Part shown: one piece after another, positions 42,863-52,700 of the stretch | Layout: each line of letters opens with the position of its first letter | Numbering within the stretch: the stretch's first letter is position 1 | Origin: an uncultured Eubacteriales bacterium | GTDB lineage: Bacteria > Bacillota > Clostridia > TANB77 > UBA1234 | DNA: 64,000 nucleotides | Assembly: GCA_949283575.1 (NCBI GenBank) | Contig: CASDSU010000013.1 | Span: 62,001-126,000, forward strand | Direction of reading: 5' to 3' | Made by a program: the position numbers and the translations under genes | Notes under the pieces: model-generated | The model's database searches: none | Seen by the model: only the letters and a program-made list of their open reading frames with translations | Told to the model about the DNA's origin: nothing

Positions 42863-45493
42863 ATGAGCAAAAAATATGTTTATCTTTTTAGCGAAGGTGA
42901 CGCATCAATGAGAAATCTTCTTGGTGGTAAAGGTGCTAACTTGGCAGAAATGACAAAGTTAGGTTTACCAGTTCCACAAGGTTTCACAATTTCAACAGAG
43001 GCTTGTACTCAATACTACGATGACGGAAAACAAATCAATCCAGAAATCGAAGCTGAAATTTTTGAGTACATCAAAAAAATGGAAGAAATCACAGGTAAAA
43101 AATTCGGAGATATGGAAAATCCATTACTAGTATCTGTACGTTCAGGAGCTAGAGCTTCTATGCCAGGTATGATGGATACAATCTTAAACCTAGGATTAAA
43201 TGAAGATGTTGTTGAAGCATTAGCAAGAAAATCAGGAAATCCACGTTGGGCTTGGGATTGCTACAGAAGATTTATACAAATGTATTCAGACGTTGTTATG
43301 GAAGTTGGTAAAAAATACTTCGAACAACTTATAGATAAAATGAAAGAAGAAAAAGGTGTAACTCAAGACGTTGAGCTTACAGCTGAAGATTTAAAGGAAC
43401 TTGCTAACCAATTCAAAGCTGAATATAAAGCTAAAATTGGAGCTGATTTCCCAACAGATCCTACAGAACAATTAATGGGAGCTGTTAAAGCAGTATTCAG
43501 ATCTTGGGATAATCCAAGAGCTAACGTTTATAGAAGAGATAATGATATCCCATATTCTTGGGGAACAGCTGTAAACGTACAAATGATGGCATTCGGTAAC
43601 ATGGGTGAAACATCTGGTACAGGTGTTGCATTCACAAGAAATCCATCAACAGGTGAGAAAAAACTTATGGGTGAATTCTTAATGAACGCACAAGGTGAAG
43701 ACGTTGTTGCTGGTGTTAGAACTCCACAACCAATTGATCAATTAAAAGAAGTTATGCCAGAAGTTTACGAACAATTCACAAAAATTTGTGATACATTAGA
43801 AAATCACTATAGAGATATGCAAGACATGGAATTTACTATCGAAGATAAGAAATTATACATGTTACAAACAAGAAATGGTAAGAGAACAGCTCCAGCTGCT
43901 CTAAAAATTGCTTGTGACTTAGTTGACGAAGGAATGATTACAGAGAAAGACGCTGTATTAATGATCGATCCAAGAAACTTAGACACATTATTACATCCAC
44001 AATTCGATAGCGCTGCATTAAAAGCTGCTACAGAAATTGGTAAAGCGTTACCTGCTTCTCCAGGAGCTGCTTGTGGTAAAGTAGTATTTACAGCTGAAGA
44101 TGCTAAAGAATGGGCTGCTAGAAAAGAAAAAGTAGTTCTAGTTAGACTTGAAACATCTCCAGAAGATATCGAAGGTATGAAAGCTGCTCAAGGTATCTTA
44201 ACAGTTCGTGGGGGTATGACATCTCACGCAGCCGTTGTTGCTCGTGGTATGGGTAAATGTTGCGTATCTGGATGCACAGAAATCAACATGGATGAAGAAA
44301 ATAAAGTATTCACACTTGCTGGTAAAACATATCATGAAGGAGACGAAATCTCAATTGACGGTTCAACAGGTAGAATTTATGATGGAATAGTTCCAACAGT
44401 TGACGCTACAATCGGTGGAGAATTCGGAAGAATCATGGAATGGGCTGACAAATATAGAGTATTAAAAGTTAGAACAAATGCTGATACTCCAGCTGATGCT
44501 AAAAAAGCTAGAGAATTAGGTGCTGAAGGTATCGGTCTTTGCCGTACAGAGCACATGTTCTTTGAAGGTGAAAGAATCGCTGCTATCAGAGAAATGATTT
44601 GTTCAGACACAGTTGAACAAAGAGAAAAAGCTCTTGCAAAATTAGAGCCAATGCAACAAGGTGACTTCGAAAAATTATACGAAGAAATGGAAGGATACGG
44701 AGTAACAATCAGATTCTTAGATCCTCCACTACATGAATTCGTTCCAACAGAAGAAAAAGACATTGAAGCTCTTGCTAATACACAAGGCAAAACTGTTGAA
44801 GAAATCAAAGCTATCATTGCTAGCTTACATGAATTCAACCCAATGATGGGTCACAGAGGATGCCGTTTAGCAGTAACATATCCAGAAATAGCTGCAATGC
44901 AAACAAGAGCAGTTATTAAAGCTGCTATCGCAGTTTCTCAAAGAAAAGGAATTAGCATAGTTCCAGAAATCATGATTCCACTTGTTGGTGAAATCAAAGA
45001 ATTAAAATACGTTAAAGACGTAGTTTGTGAAACAGCTGATAAAGTTATCGCAGAAGCTGGTGTTGAATTAAAATACCAAGTTGGTACAATGATCGAAATA
45101 CCAAGAGCTGCTTTAACAGCTGACGAAATAGCTAAAGAAGCTGAATTCTTCTCATTTGGTACAAACGACTTAACACAAATGACATTCGGATTCTCAAGAG
45201 ATGATGCTGGTAAATTCTTAGGAGCTTACTATGACAAGAAAATTTACGAGAACGATCCATTTGCTAAAGTTGACCAAAAGGGTGTTGGTAAACTAATAAA
45301 AATGGCTGCAGAATTAGGTAAAACAACAAGACCTAATATCAAATTAGGTATCTGTGGTGAACACGGTGGAGATCCATCTTCAGTTGAGTTCTGCCATGGT
45401 GTTGGTTTAACATATGTTTCATGCTCACCATTCAGAGTTCCAATAGCTAGACTTGCTGCTGCACAAGCACAAATCAAAAATCCAAGAGCATAG
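42863..45493 (+). CDS. ppdK: Pyruvate phosphate dikinase
   Basis: This 876-residue PPDK has an N-terminal ATP-binding domain (LLGGKGANLAEMTKLGLPVPQGFTIS), the phospho-histidine domain with GGMTSHAAVVARGMGKCCVSG (His near residue 455), and a C-terminal PEP/pyruvate barrel (LGAEGIGLCRTEHMFF; GTNDLTQMTFGFSRDD; CGEHGGDPSSVEF). It interconverts pyruvate and PEP in glycolysis or gluconeogenesis. Codon use is strongly biased (ATC, TTC and AAC enriched) compared with neighbours, typical of a very highly expressed gene. Confidence 0.98.
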   Translation: MSKKYVYLFSEGDASMRNLLGGKGANLAEMTKLGLPVPQGFTISTEACTQYYDDGKQINPEIEAEIFEYIKKMEEITGKKFGDMENPLLVSVRSGARASMPGMMDTILNLGLNEDVVEALARKSGNPRWAWDCYRRFIQMYSDVVMEVGKKYFEQLIDKMKEEKGVTQDVELTAEDLKELANQFKAEYKAKIGADFPTDPTEQLMGAVKAVFRSWDNPRANVYRRDNDIPYSWGTAVNVQMMAFGNMGETSGTGVAFTRNPSTGEKKLMGEFLMNAQGEDVVAGVRTPQPIDQLKEVMPEVYEQFTKICDTLENHYRDMQDMEFTIEDKKLYMLQTRNGKRTAPAALKIACDLVDEGMITEKDAVLMIDPRNLDTLLHPQFDSAALKAATEIGKALPASPGAACGKVVFTAEDAKEWAARKEKVVLVRLETSPEDIEGMKAAQGILTVRGGMTSHAAVVARGMGKCCVSGCTEINMDEENKVFTLAGKTYHEGDEISIDGSTGRIYDGIVPTVDATIGGEFGRIMEWADKYRVLKVRTNADTPADAKKARELGAEGIGLCRTEHMFFEGERIAAIREMICSDTVEQREKALAKLEPMQQGDFEKLYEEMEGYGVTIRFLDPPLHEFVPTEEKDIEALANTQGKTVEEIKAIIASLHEFNPMMGHRGCRLAVTYPEIAAMQTRAVIKAAIAVSQRKGISIVPEIMIPLVGEIKELKYVKDVVCETADKVIAEAGVELKYQVGTMIEIPRAALTADEIAKEAEFFSFGTNDLTQMTFGFSRDDAGKFLGAYYDKKIYENDPFAKVDQKGVGKLIKMAAELGKTTRPNIKLGICGEHGGDPSSVEFCHGVGLTYVSCSPFRVPIARLAAAQAQIKNPRA

Positions 45494-45508
45494 TTAATAT
45501 AAATAAAG

Positions 45509-45540
45509 ACTTCCTGATAGAAATATCGGGAAGTTTTTTT
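45509..45540 (+). terminator. Strong intrinsic terminator of ppdK
   Basis: ACTTCCTGATA (45509-45519), GAAA tetraloop, TATCGGGAAGT (45524-45534) with one G-U pair, then Ts to 45540. Confidence 0.93.
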
Positions 45541-45544
45541 ATAC

Positions 45545-45657
45545 AATAGGAAAGTTATACTTAAATTCTTTCCTATTATTCAACAAAAATACCATATTTA
45601 AAGTCGAGCTTTGCTCGACATATTAAAATCAAAAATCTTTGATTTTTAGATTTTAAT
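45545..45657 (+). repeat. Cluster of three consecutive perfect hairpins
   Basis: There are three hairpins: (1) AATAGGAAAG (45545-45554) with CTTTCCTATT (45568-45577); (2) GTCGAGC (45603-45609) with GCTCGAC (45613-45619); (3) ATTAAAATC plus AAAAATC (45622-45637) with GATTTTT-A-GATTTTAAT (45641-45657). They fill the gap between ppdK and the AI-2E gene. Role is unknown. Confidence 0.75.
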
Positions 45658-45732
45658 TTTTGTTATTAAATGTTGATATTAAAGGTAATTTATGACAAAA
45701 TATATATAAGATATTTTGAAGGGAGAATAATA

Positions 45733-46836
45733 ATGGGGACTGAATCTAAAAGTAAAAAACAAATCATTATTACACGTATTTCTGTGTTTATTGGAACGAT
45801 AATATTATTGCTGTTAATGCTTAAATTTGCGGTATTTTTCACGCCATTTTTGATAGCAGGGATTATAGCTATTTTGATAGAACCAATTATAAAGTTTTGT
45901 ATGAACAAGTTGAAAATGAGTAGAAGAGTGAGTAGTTTCATAGTTGTCGTACTTACAATAATATTAATTGGTTATATAGTTTTTTGGGGAGTGACAAATC
46001 TTGCTTCAGAACTTTTGAAACTTACTGCTAATATAGAACCGGCAATAACGCAAATGACTACAACAATTGACACTCTCTCGGATACGATTGTGACAAAATT
46101 TCCTGAAATACCAACACAAGTAGCTAATGCGCTTGAAAATTCTATAGTAGATTTTGTAGGTAAGTTTGGTAATTTAATTGCATCTTTTGCATCGACGGTT
46201 GTTAAGGTCTTACTTTCTGTACCGACTATGATAGTAAATGTTGTAATAACTATACTTGCATTAGTTTTCTTTACAAAAGATAGAATATATGTAATTGATA
46301 TGTTAGAACATCATTTTCCAAAGTCTTGGATATCAAGTGCAGGGAAAGTAATCAAAGAGATATTTTTATCAATAGGTGGATATCTAAAAGTTTATACAAA
46401 GATAATTATTATAACATTTTTTGAGGTGTTTATAGCTTTCAAATTTATATTCAATTGGTTTGGATTAAATGTAAAATATCCGTTAGCATTTGCAATAATA
46501 GTTGCTGTAGTTGATATTTTACCTATATTAGGTGTAGGAACGATCTTAATACCTTGGTCTTTATGGCTTTTTATAACGGGTGAGATTGGATTTGGATTTT
46601 TAGTTATTTTAACGTATATAGCTATAACAGTTATAAGAAATTTTATAGAGCCAAAACTTGTTAGTAAACAATTCGGAATTCATCCACTTATAACGCTTAT
46701 GGCAATGTATGCGGGTTTTAGAACGGTTGGAGTTGTTGGATTATTACTTGGTCCAATAATGCTTATGATTTTGAGATGTATTTTTGATAAACAAATAGAA
46801 AGAGGTTTATTTAAAGACATGTTTGATGCAAAATAG
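45733..46836 (+). CDS. AI-2E family transporter (PerM/YtvI-like)
   Basis: This 367-residue protein has about seven or eight hydrophobic segments and the family C-terminal region FIEPKLVSKQFGIHPLITLMAMYAGFRTVGVVGLLLGP. Members export small molecules or act as Na+/H+ antiporters; YtvI is a sporulation-associated member in Bacillus. ATG 45733 has GAAGGGAGA upstream, whereas the earlier ATG 45670 adds 21 residues without a binding site. Substrate is not determinable. Confidence 0.9.
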   Translation: MGTESKSKKQIIITRISVFIGTIILLLLMLKFAVFFTPFLIAGIIAILIEPIIKFCMNKLKMSRRVSSFIVVVLTIILIGYIVFWGVTNLASELLKLTANIEPAITQMTTTIDTLSDTIVTKFPEIPTQVANALENSIVDFVGKFGNLIASFASTVVKVLLSVPTMIVNVVITILALVFFTKDRIYVIDMLEHHFPKSWISSAGKVIKEIFLSIGGYLKVYTKIIIITFFEVFIAFKFIFNWFGLNVKYPLAFAIIVAVVDILPILGVGTILIPWSLWLFITGEIGFGFLVILTYIAITVIRNFIEPKLVSKQFGIHPLITLMAMYAGFRTVGVVGLLLGPIMLMILRCIFDKQIERGLFKDMFDAK

Positions 46837-46847
46837 GAGGTTGTAAA

Positions 46848-47384
46848 ATGGGAGTTTTAATAATATTAATAGTTGTACTTGTATTAATTTTTATATTTAA
46901 TTTAATTGTAAAAGAAAATAATGCTGCTAAAAAGGCTTTTGCTACTGTAGATGTATATTTAAAGAAAAGATATGATTTAGTTCCTAATTTAGTTGAGGTT
47001 GTAAAAGGTCACGCAGCACATGAAAAAGAGGTTTTTGAAAATATTGCAAATGCTAGAACAAGAGCAATAGAATCAAAAGATGAAGATACTTCAGTAAAAA
47101 GTGATAATGAATTAAACACTGCCTTAAAAAGTTTGTTTATGGTTGCAGAACAATATCCTAATTTAAAAACAAATGCTTCTTTTTTAGAATTACAAAAGAA
47201 ACTTAATGATATAGAAGACGAATTAGCTGCAGCAAGAAGAACGTATAATGCAGCGGCAACAGAATATAATACAACACTTGAAACATTTCCAACAAATTTA
47301 GTTGGAAAGTTAATGAGAAAAAAACAAAGGGAATTATTTGTTGTAAATGATGATGTCAGAAACGCAATAAATATGAAGTTTTAA
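46848..47384 (+). CDS. LemA family protein
   Basis: This 178-residue protein has an N-terminal membrane helix (ILIVVLVLIFIFNLIV) and a helical bundle with YLKKRYDLVPNLVEVVKGHAAHEKEVFENI and QYPNLKTNASFLELQKKLNDIEDELAAARRTYNAA, which is diagnostic of LemA. The function of LemA is unclear. It is paired with the DUF3137 gene 12 bases downstream. Confidence 0.93.
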   Translation: MGVLIILIVVLVLIFIFNLIVKENNAAKKAFATVDVYLKKRYDLVPNLVEVVKGHAAHEKEVFENIANARTRAIESKDEDTSVKSDNELNTALKSLFMVAEQYPNLKTNASFLELQKKLNDIEDELAAARRTYNAAATEYNTTLETFPTNLVGKLMRKKQRELFVVNDDVRNAINMKF

Positions 47385-47396
47385 TGGGTGATGTAT

Positions 47397-48266
47397 ATGA
47401 AAAAATATGATGAAAATAATATTGAATTAAAAAGAAAAATATCGTTATTTATGTATTTATGTATGTTTGTATTTTTTATAACAATAATAGCATATGTTGT
47501 ATTTGCAGAAACATATAATATTTTTGTGATTGGAGGACTTTTTTTAGCAACTGCTGCTTCTTTTATTGCTGGAATATGTCTAAAAGTACATATAACGCCA
47601 TATTTATCAGAAATATTATTTGAAAAATTAAATACACAAATTGAAAATTTAGAATTTGCGCATAATAAAGGGCTTCCAGAAAAGTTTTTCAGAGATTCTG
47701 GTTTTGTAAAAAAATATGTATCTTATAGTTCTTGTAATTTTGCAACAGGCAAGGTTAAAGATTATGATTTTATTTTTTCTGAGGCTGTTGTAAGAAATAC
47801 TACAAGTACATCTGTAAAAAATGAGACCGTTGTAATATATAAGGGGATTTTTGGAATAACAGATGCAAAAAGTGAAAGTAATGTTGATATGGTAATTGCA
47901 CCTGATGTGAAAAATAAATTCTTGAATAATCTTTCTGAAGATATGAAAAAAGTTTTAGGGGCGAATAAAAATGTTGTAAGATTGGAGAATATGGAGTTTG
48001 AAAGACATTTTGAAGTGTACAGCAATGATCAAGTCGAAGCCAGAAAAATTATCACTCTAAAATTTATGGAAAATCTTTTAGAATTAAAAAAACGATTAAA
48101 CAAAAATGTAACTGTAATTTATAAAGAAAATAGGATTTACTTCTTTATTGAAAATAGATTTTTGATAAATTCTTTTAAGTTATATCTAAAGGGAGCAAAT
48201 CAAGAAATGATTAAAGAGACTTCAGAAATTTTAGATTTATTGGCAGAAACGGTTTCATCAATTTAA
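47397..48266 (+). CDS. DUF3137 membrane protein, partner of LemA
   Basis: This 289-residue protein has two N-terminal helices (residues about 18-38 and 42-65), then a cytoplasmic domain with YSSCNFATGKVKDYDFIFSEAVV, VIYKGIFGI and FERHFEVYSNDQVEARKIIT, matching the DUF3137 pattern. DUF3137 and LemA genes are commonly adjacent. ATG 47397 is chosen (GGGTG six bases upstream) over GTG 47388 and ATG 47391. Function is unknown. A hairpin element abuts its end. Confidence 0.85.
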   Translation: MKKYDENNIELKRKISLFMYLCMFVFFITIIAYVVFAETYNIFVIGGLFLATAASFIAGICLKVHITPYLSEILFEKLNTQIENLEFAHNKGLPEKFFRDSGFVKKYVSYSSCNFATGKVKDYDFIFSEAVVRNTTSTSVKNETVVIYKGIFGITDAKSESNVDMVIAPDVKNKFLNNLSEDMKKVLGANKNVVRLENMEFERHFEVYSNDQVEARKIITLKFMENLLELKKRLNKNVTVIYKENRIYFFIENRFLINSFKLYLKGANQEMIKETSEILDLLAETVSSI

Positions 48267-48270
48267 AAAA

Positions 48271-48470
48271 TGGGAATTGGGACGTTTTCTTTTTCAAAAA
48301 TATTAACTTATTTAATCAAACCAAAAAAGTATTGTTTTTTGTCGCCGAGTTCTCATTTTCATTGCATCGTGTTTGCAATGAATAATGAGTTGTCTGAGGC
48401 TTAAAAACAATACTTTTTTGGTTTGAATTTCATTAAGTTTTGAAAAAGGAACCGTTCAAATTTCCAAAAT
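48271..48470 (-). repeat. Dispersed hairpin element (MITE-like), copy 2, inverted relative to copy 1
   Basis: The 97-bp core is 48323-48419, with the same 18-bp ends as copy 1, slightly degraded on one side. Internal stem CATTGCA/TGCAATG is intact here but has two changes in copy 1. Outer arms: 48271-48299 (ACGTTTTCTTTTTCAAAA) and 48438-48470 (TTTTGAAAAAGGAACCGTTC). Its right edge abuts the stop codon of the minus-strand gene. Confidence 0.85.
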
Positions 48471-48471
48471 C

Positions 48472-48930
48472 TCATTTTGCTTTTGGCGGGTAAACCCAAA
48501 TCTGATTAGGTACTTCACTTTGTGTTACTTTATTAATCTTAACAATTGGCATTGCTCCATGATAATCTCCAATATATATTTTCCCTTCACCTTTTATCCA
48601 TTCATTGTTTTCAATTTCATTTGCTTTTTCATATTCACATAAAAAACCTACAATTCTTGATTCACTTTCATTTATTAACATATCTCGTGCAATTACAAAT
48701 TGATTTTTGTTAAAATCGGTAGTTCTAAAAACGTATCCAATCATTTCAATTTTTCTATTTTCATAATCATAAGGTTTATCATGGATATCTTTTAATATCT
48801 CTGTATAATTTTCGCTAGTCATTATTATTGTTTCTGTTGATGAAAATAAAAGTGAGCTGATTAGTATAATAAAGACTAGTATCAATATTCCCAATAAAAT
48901 AGCTTTAAATTTTATATTATATATTTTCAT
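48472..48930 (-). CDS. Short TIGR03943/DUF1980-like membrane protein (OB-fold domain)
   Basis: This 152-residue minus-strand protein has an N-terminal membrane helix (LLGILILVFIILISSLLF) and a soluble domain with NRKIEMIGYVFR, QFVIARDMLI, VGFLCEYE and NQIWVYPP. The pattern matches the C-terminal DUF1980 domain of the TIGR03943 permease-like subunit family, here without its usual multi-helix N-terminal part. An AGGAGGGATTT site precedes the ATG. It is convergent with LemA/DUF3137 and divergent from the SLH gene. Confidence 0.75.
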   Translation of the reverse strand: MKIYNIKFKAILLGILILVFIILISSLLFSSTETIIMTSENYTEILKDIHDKPYDYENRKIEMIGYVFRTTDFNKNQFVIARDMLINESESRIVGFLCEYEKANEIENNEWIKGEGKIYIGDYHGAMPIVKINKVTQSEVPNQIWVYPPKAK

Positions 48931-49107
48931 AAATCCCTCCTGTAATTTTTGTCTATAACTTTTGTTTAATTTTTATGTGAAAGAAAAAAGATTATTACAA
49001 TTTAGTTAAAATAATATATCAAACAGTTAACAAAACACTGAAATTATGGTAACTAAGCAACAGAGATGTTAAACTTTTATAAAGTAACATAATGTGGTGG
49101 TGATGAT

Positions 49108-49704
49108 ATGAAGAAGAAACTATTTTTTCTTTTTTTAGCATTTTGTATATTCAATTGTAGTTTTATTTTGGCAGTATCATATTTTGATATTAATTCATCT
49201 CATTGGGCGTATAAGTATGTGATGGAGTTATCAAATAATAATGTTATTAATGGATATACAGATGGTTCTTTTAAACCGGAAGGTACAATTACAAATGCAG
49301 AGTTTATTAAACTTGTGGTAATGGCAGCACTTCCAGATTGGATTGATATTAAAGATGCAGAATCTAGCATTAATCATTGGGCTTCACCGTATATTTGGAT
49401 AGCAGAAAGATACGGAATAATTTCTACGGGAAGTATAACTTTATCGAATGCAGATACACCAATAACTAGAATAGAAATGGTACGAATAATATCAAAAGCA
49501 GATATAACAATGAAAGGTAATTCTTTAGAAACAAAAGAAAAAGTAAAATTTAATGATGTACTTTCATTAAATAATGATGATTTACTTTTGTTAAAACATG
49601 CATGTAGTAAGGAACTAATCACGGGTTATACAGACAATTCATTTAAGCCATTTAATAATATGACCAGAGCAGAAGCGGCAACAATGATTTATCGTTTTAT
49701 GTGA
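49108..49704 (+). CDS. S-layer homology (SLH) domain protein
   Basis: This 198-residue protein has a signal peptide (residues about 1-23) and two to three SLH repeats: FDINSSHWAYKYVMEL with NGYTDGSFKPEGTITNAEFIKLV, a middle degenerate repeat (HWASPYIWIAERYGI) and LITGYTDNSFKPFNNMTRAEAATMIYRFM. SLH repeats bind pyruvylated secondary wall polymer. It contains little else, so it may anchor or pair with the large protein encoded ten bases downstream. Confidence 0.92.
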   Translation: MKKKLFFLFLAFCIFNCSFILAVSYFDINSSHWAYKYVMELSNNNVINGYTDGSFKPEGTITNAEFIKLVVMAALPDWIDIKDAESSINHWASPYIWIAERYGIISTGSITLSNADTPITRIEMVRIISKADITMKGNSLETKEKVKFNDVLSLNNDDLLLLKHACSKELITGYTDNSFKPFNNMTRAEAATMIYRFM

Positions 49705-49714
49705 GGTGGTTTGT

Positions 49715-52700
49715 ATGAAAAATAAAGATATTTATATAAAATTCTTGTCATTAATTATTTTTTTTATAGTTGCGATGTCGATTAATGTCATTACAGTAAA
49801 TGCTACAGGAATTACATCTTCAACTGCAGGTGGAACATTGACGACAACATGTACTCATACTGTATATAGTACAGGTAGTCCTTCGACATATCACTATACT
49901 TATTGTGATGTTTGTGGTAAATGTAAGTCACGAACGAAACATTCAGTAAGTTCTACGAGCAATTATCGGAAATGGTACATATCATATTGCATACTGTTCT
50001 TGTGGAAGAAATTTGGGTAATCGTTCGCATTCATTTTCATATTCAAAATACAATGATACTTATCATAAAGCGACTTGTGGATGTGGATATTCTGGTCTAA
50101 AAAGTCATAATTCATTGCCAAGTAAATTAAAGAATGGTGAAACTGTGAAAGGTACAACATATTCGGGGACAGAAGCTTTAGACACATATCATAAAATGGT
50201 TTGTAGTTCATGTAAAGAAGTGACGGGTGTAGAAGAACACACCTGGACAGGTGGAAATACAACTGCACATAGATGTAGTGGTTGTAGTTATGTTCATAGT
50301 AAAGTGAATGATGCAACAAAAGGATTACATTATTTTGAATTAGATAAAATTAGACTTCTTGGAGAAGTATCACCTTGCGTGGTGTGTGGAGAATACTTAA
50401 CACTAAAGTATTCAGATGATACTATTTTAGACACGCTTCCTAAAAAAGAAGAATATACAATGGTTGGAAATCCAAATCCAATGCAAGAAGTAACTCTTGA
50501 TACTGATCAGAAAATAGTATCTAATTTTATGCCAATAAATGAAAATGGGGAAGTAATTTTGCTTGATGAATTGTTCTTAAGAGTTAGAGCATATACCAAT
50601 GGTAATTACTATAATCATTATTCCAAACTTATAGGTAATGAGTTGTCGAAGATAACAGATAGAGTACAATATATGGAAGATAGCGGAACAATAGATTATA
50701 TAGCAAGTGAACTAAGTTCTTTTGGGGCTCTTGGAGGATACAACCAAACAAAAAAACAAGAAATAATTGATAATGTAACTCAGATGATAAAAGACGATCC
50801 TAATTTGAATTTTTTAGATGTATATTCTATAACAACTGTAATATCAAAGCTTGGCGATTTTGCGATTAATTCAATAGATACTCCACTATTAGAATGGTTT
50901 AAGCAAGATTTAGCAATAAAAAATACGTGGATATCTGGTGGTATAACAACTATTCGTCATGATTTTGAAGGAAATATGACAAGTTCTTCTGGAAGAGAAT
51001 ATACGTTATATTTTTCAGAACTTCCAAAAAGTAAATATGAAATATTATTATCACCAATATTAACTCATGGAGTAAACTTTAATATATTTAGCTATTCGGT
51101 TGGTGGCTTTGGGCAACTATTGTTTTCAACTTTATTTACTACTGGTGATCCTGGTGGAATAGGCAAAGATCCACCAAGTGATATTTTAGCTTATGTATCG
51201 ATTGCATACAGAGATAATAATGGTAATGTTATTTATACAAAAGCTGGAGAACTTGCTACTCCTAAAGATACGGTTATCAGTCGTGTTGTATATTCTGGTA
51301 CATCAGCAAAAAGTGTCACAAGCAATATATCGGCCGAAATGAAATGGACTCAGTTATCTGGATATAGATATAAAGGTTATTTACTGAAATATGGAACTAA
51401 TACAAGTGGAAATTATAAAGTATACAATAATCCATCAGAAATGAAAGTGACAACAGATTCTTCAGTGTCTGTAACGTCATCATTTACACCAAGTAGAATG
51501 CGGAATAAGTTTGGTTTTCTATTTTGAACCAGTAAATATAATTAAAGTAAATCATAAAGTGGATAAGGCGCTTATAAATACAGAAAAAAATCTTGGTAAG
51601 ATAGTGATACCAACGATAACTGATTATGACATGTCTGATTCAAATTATGCTCCTAAAAAGTTTGAATCTTTAAACAAAAACTTTTGGCCTGGATATATTT
51701 TGACTGGTTATACAGTGTATGGCGGTAGCGAGTCTGAAGCAAATATAATTGCAAAACAGACATATGATGTAAATACTACAACTAAGATGAATTCAAAAGA
51801 TGATGCAAAGAGAGCTGCTGAAATTATAACCGCAATAACATCGGCAGAAGATATAAATGGAGCAGAAGTTATAAATAAAGAGAGACTTGGTTATGGCAAA
51901 GACAAAATAATTGTATTTGAATATTTATATCCAGAAGTAGAAATAAATAATGTGAATTATGGAACTAAGGCAACTTTGCGAGATATAAATGGTCAATTGC
52001 TTACATACAAAATAAAATTAATGGGTGACAATATGCTTGTTAAATCGCTTGACACAACAGCAGTTAAAAGTGGTGAATATAAGGAACTAAATCTTACATT
52101 ATCAAATGGACTTAAAAAGAATTTTAAATATGATGCATCTAATTACTCACTTGTACAAGCATGGATATACACAAAAGATTTAAATAAGAATACAAAAACG
52201 TTATACAAAGTAATTGCTGGAAGTGATACGTTTGTGCCAACAGGCGTTGCAAGTGATAAAATACAGATTGCAAATGATTTTTCAAGTTTTGCAAATTATT
52301 ATATCTTAAGCACGGAAGAACTTTTAGCCGTAATGAATAAAGTTTGGTCGGATCTATATATTGAGTTTAGATATTATGAAGGTGCAAATGTAGTAAATGT
52401 TTCATATGTAGATGATGAGGGGAATACGCTAATGCCACCAGAAATATATAAAATGCTTGAAGAAATTGGTGGAAAGAAAGGTGTGACAATTCCAGTAATA
52501 GAGATTGATGGATATAAGCTAATAAAGTATGTACTTGATGGTAATGAAGATAATACTGTATCAGGTCTTGAAAACGTTAAAGTTATAGACAATGGAAGCG
52601 ATAGAGAATTGATATTTGTTTATACTAAAGATGATTCGGGTACTAATGAAGATGATCCTCCAGAAATTTTTGAAAATCCATTTGCTATAATTCGTTCGAA

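Noticed and set aside
19805-49070. Shared AGCAACAGAGAT at 19805 and near 49056
   Set aside because: Only 12-16 bases are shared and the second copy has no paired arm. This is too short to call a repeat family.
10005-51503. The four frameshifts as independent sequencing or assembly errors
   Set aside because: They are all the same event, an extra C forming CGG before a Gly codon, not in homopolymers, and they account for every in-frame CGG in native genes. Raw reads should still be checked.
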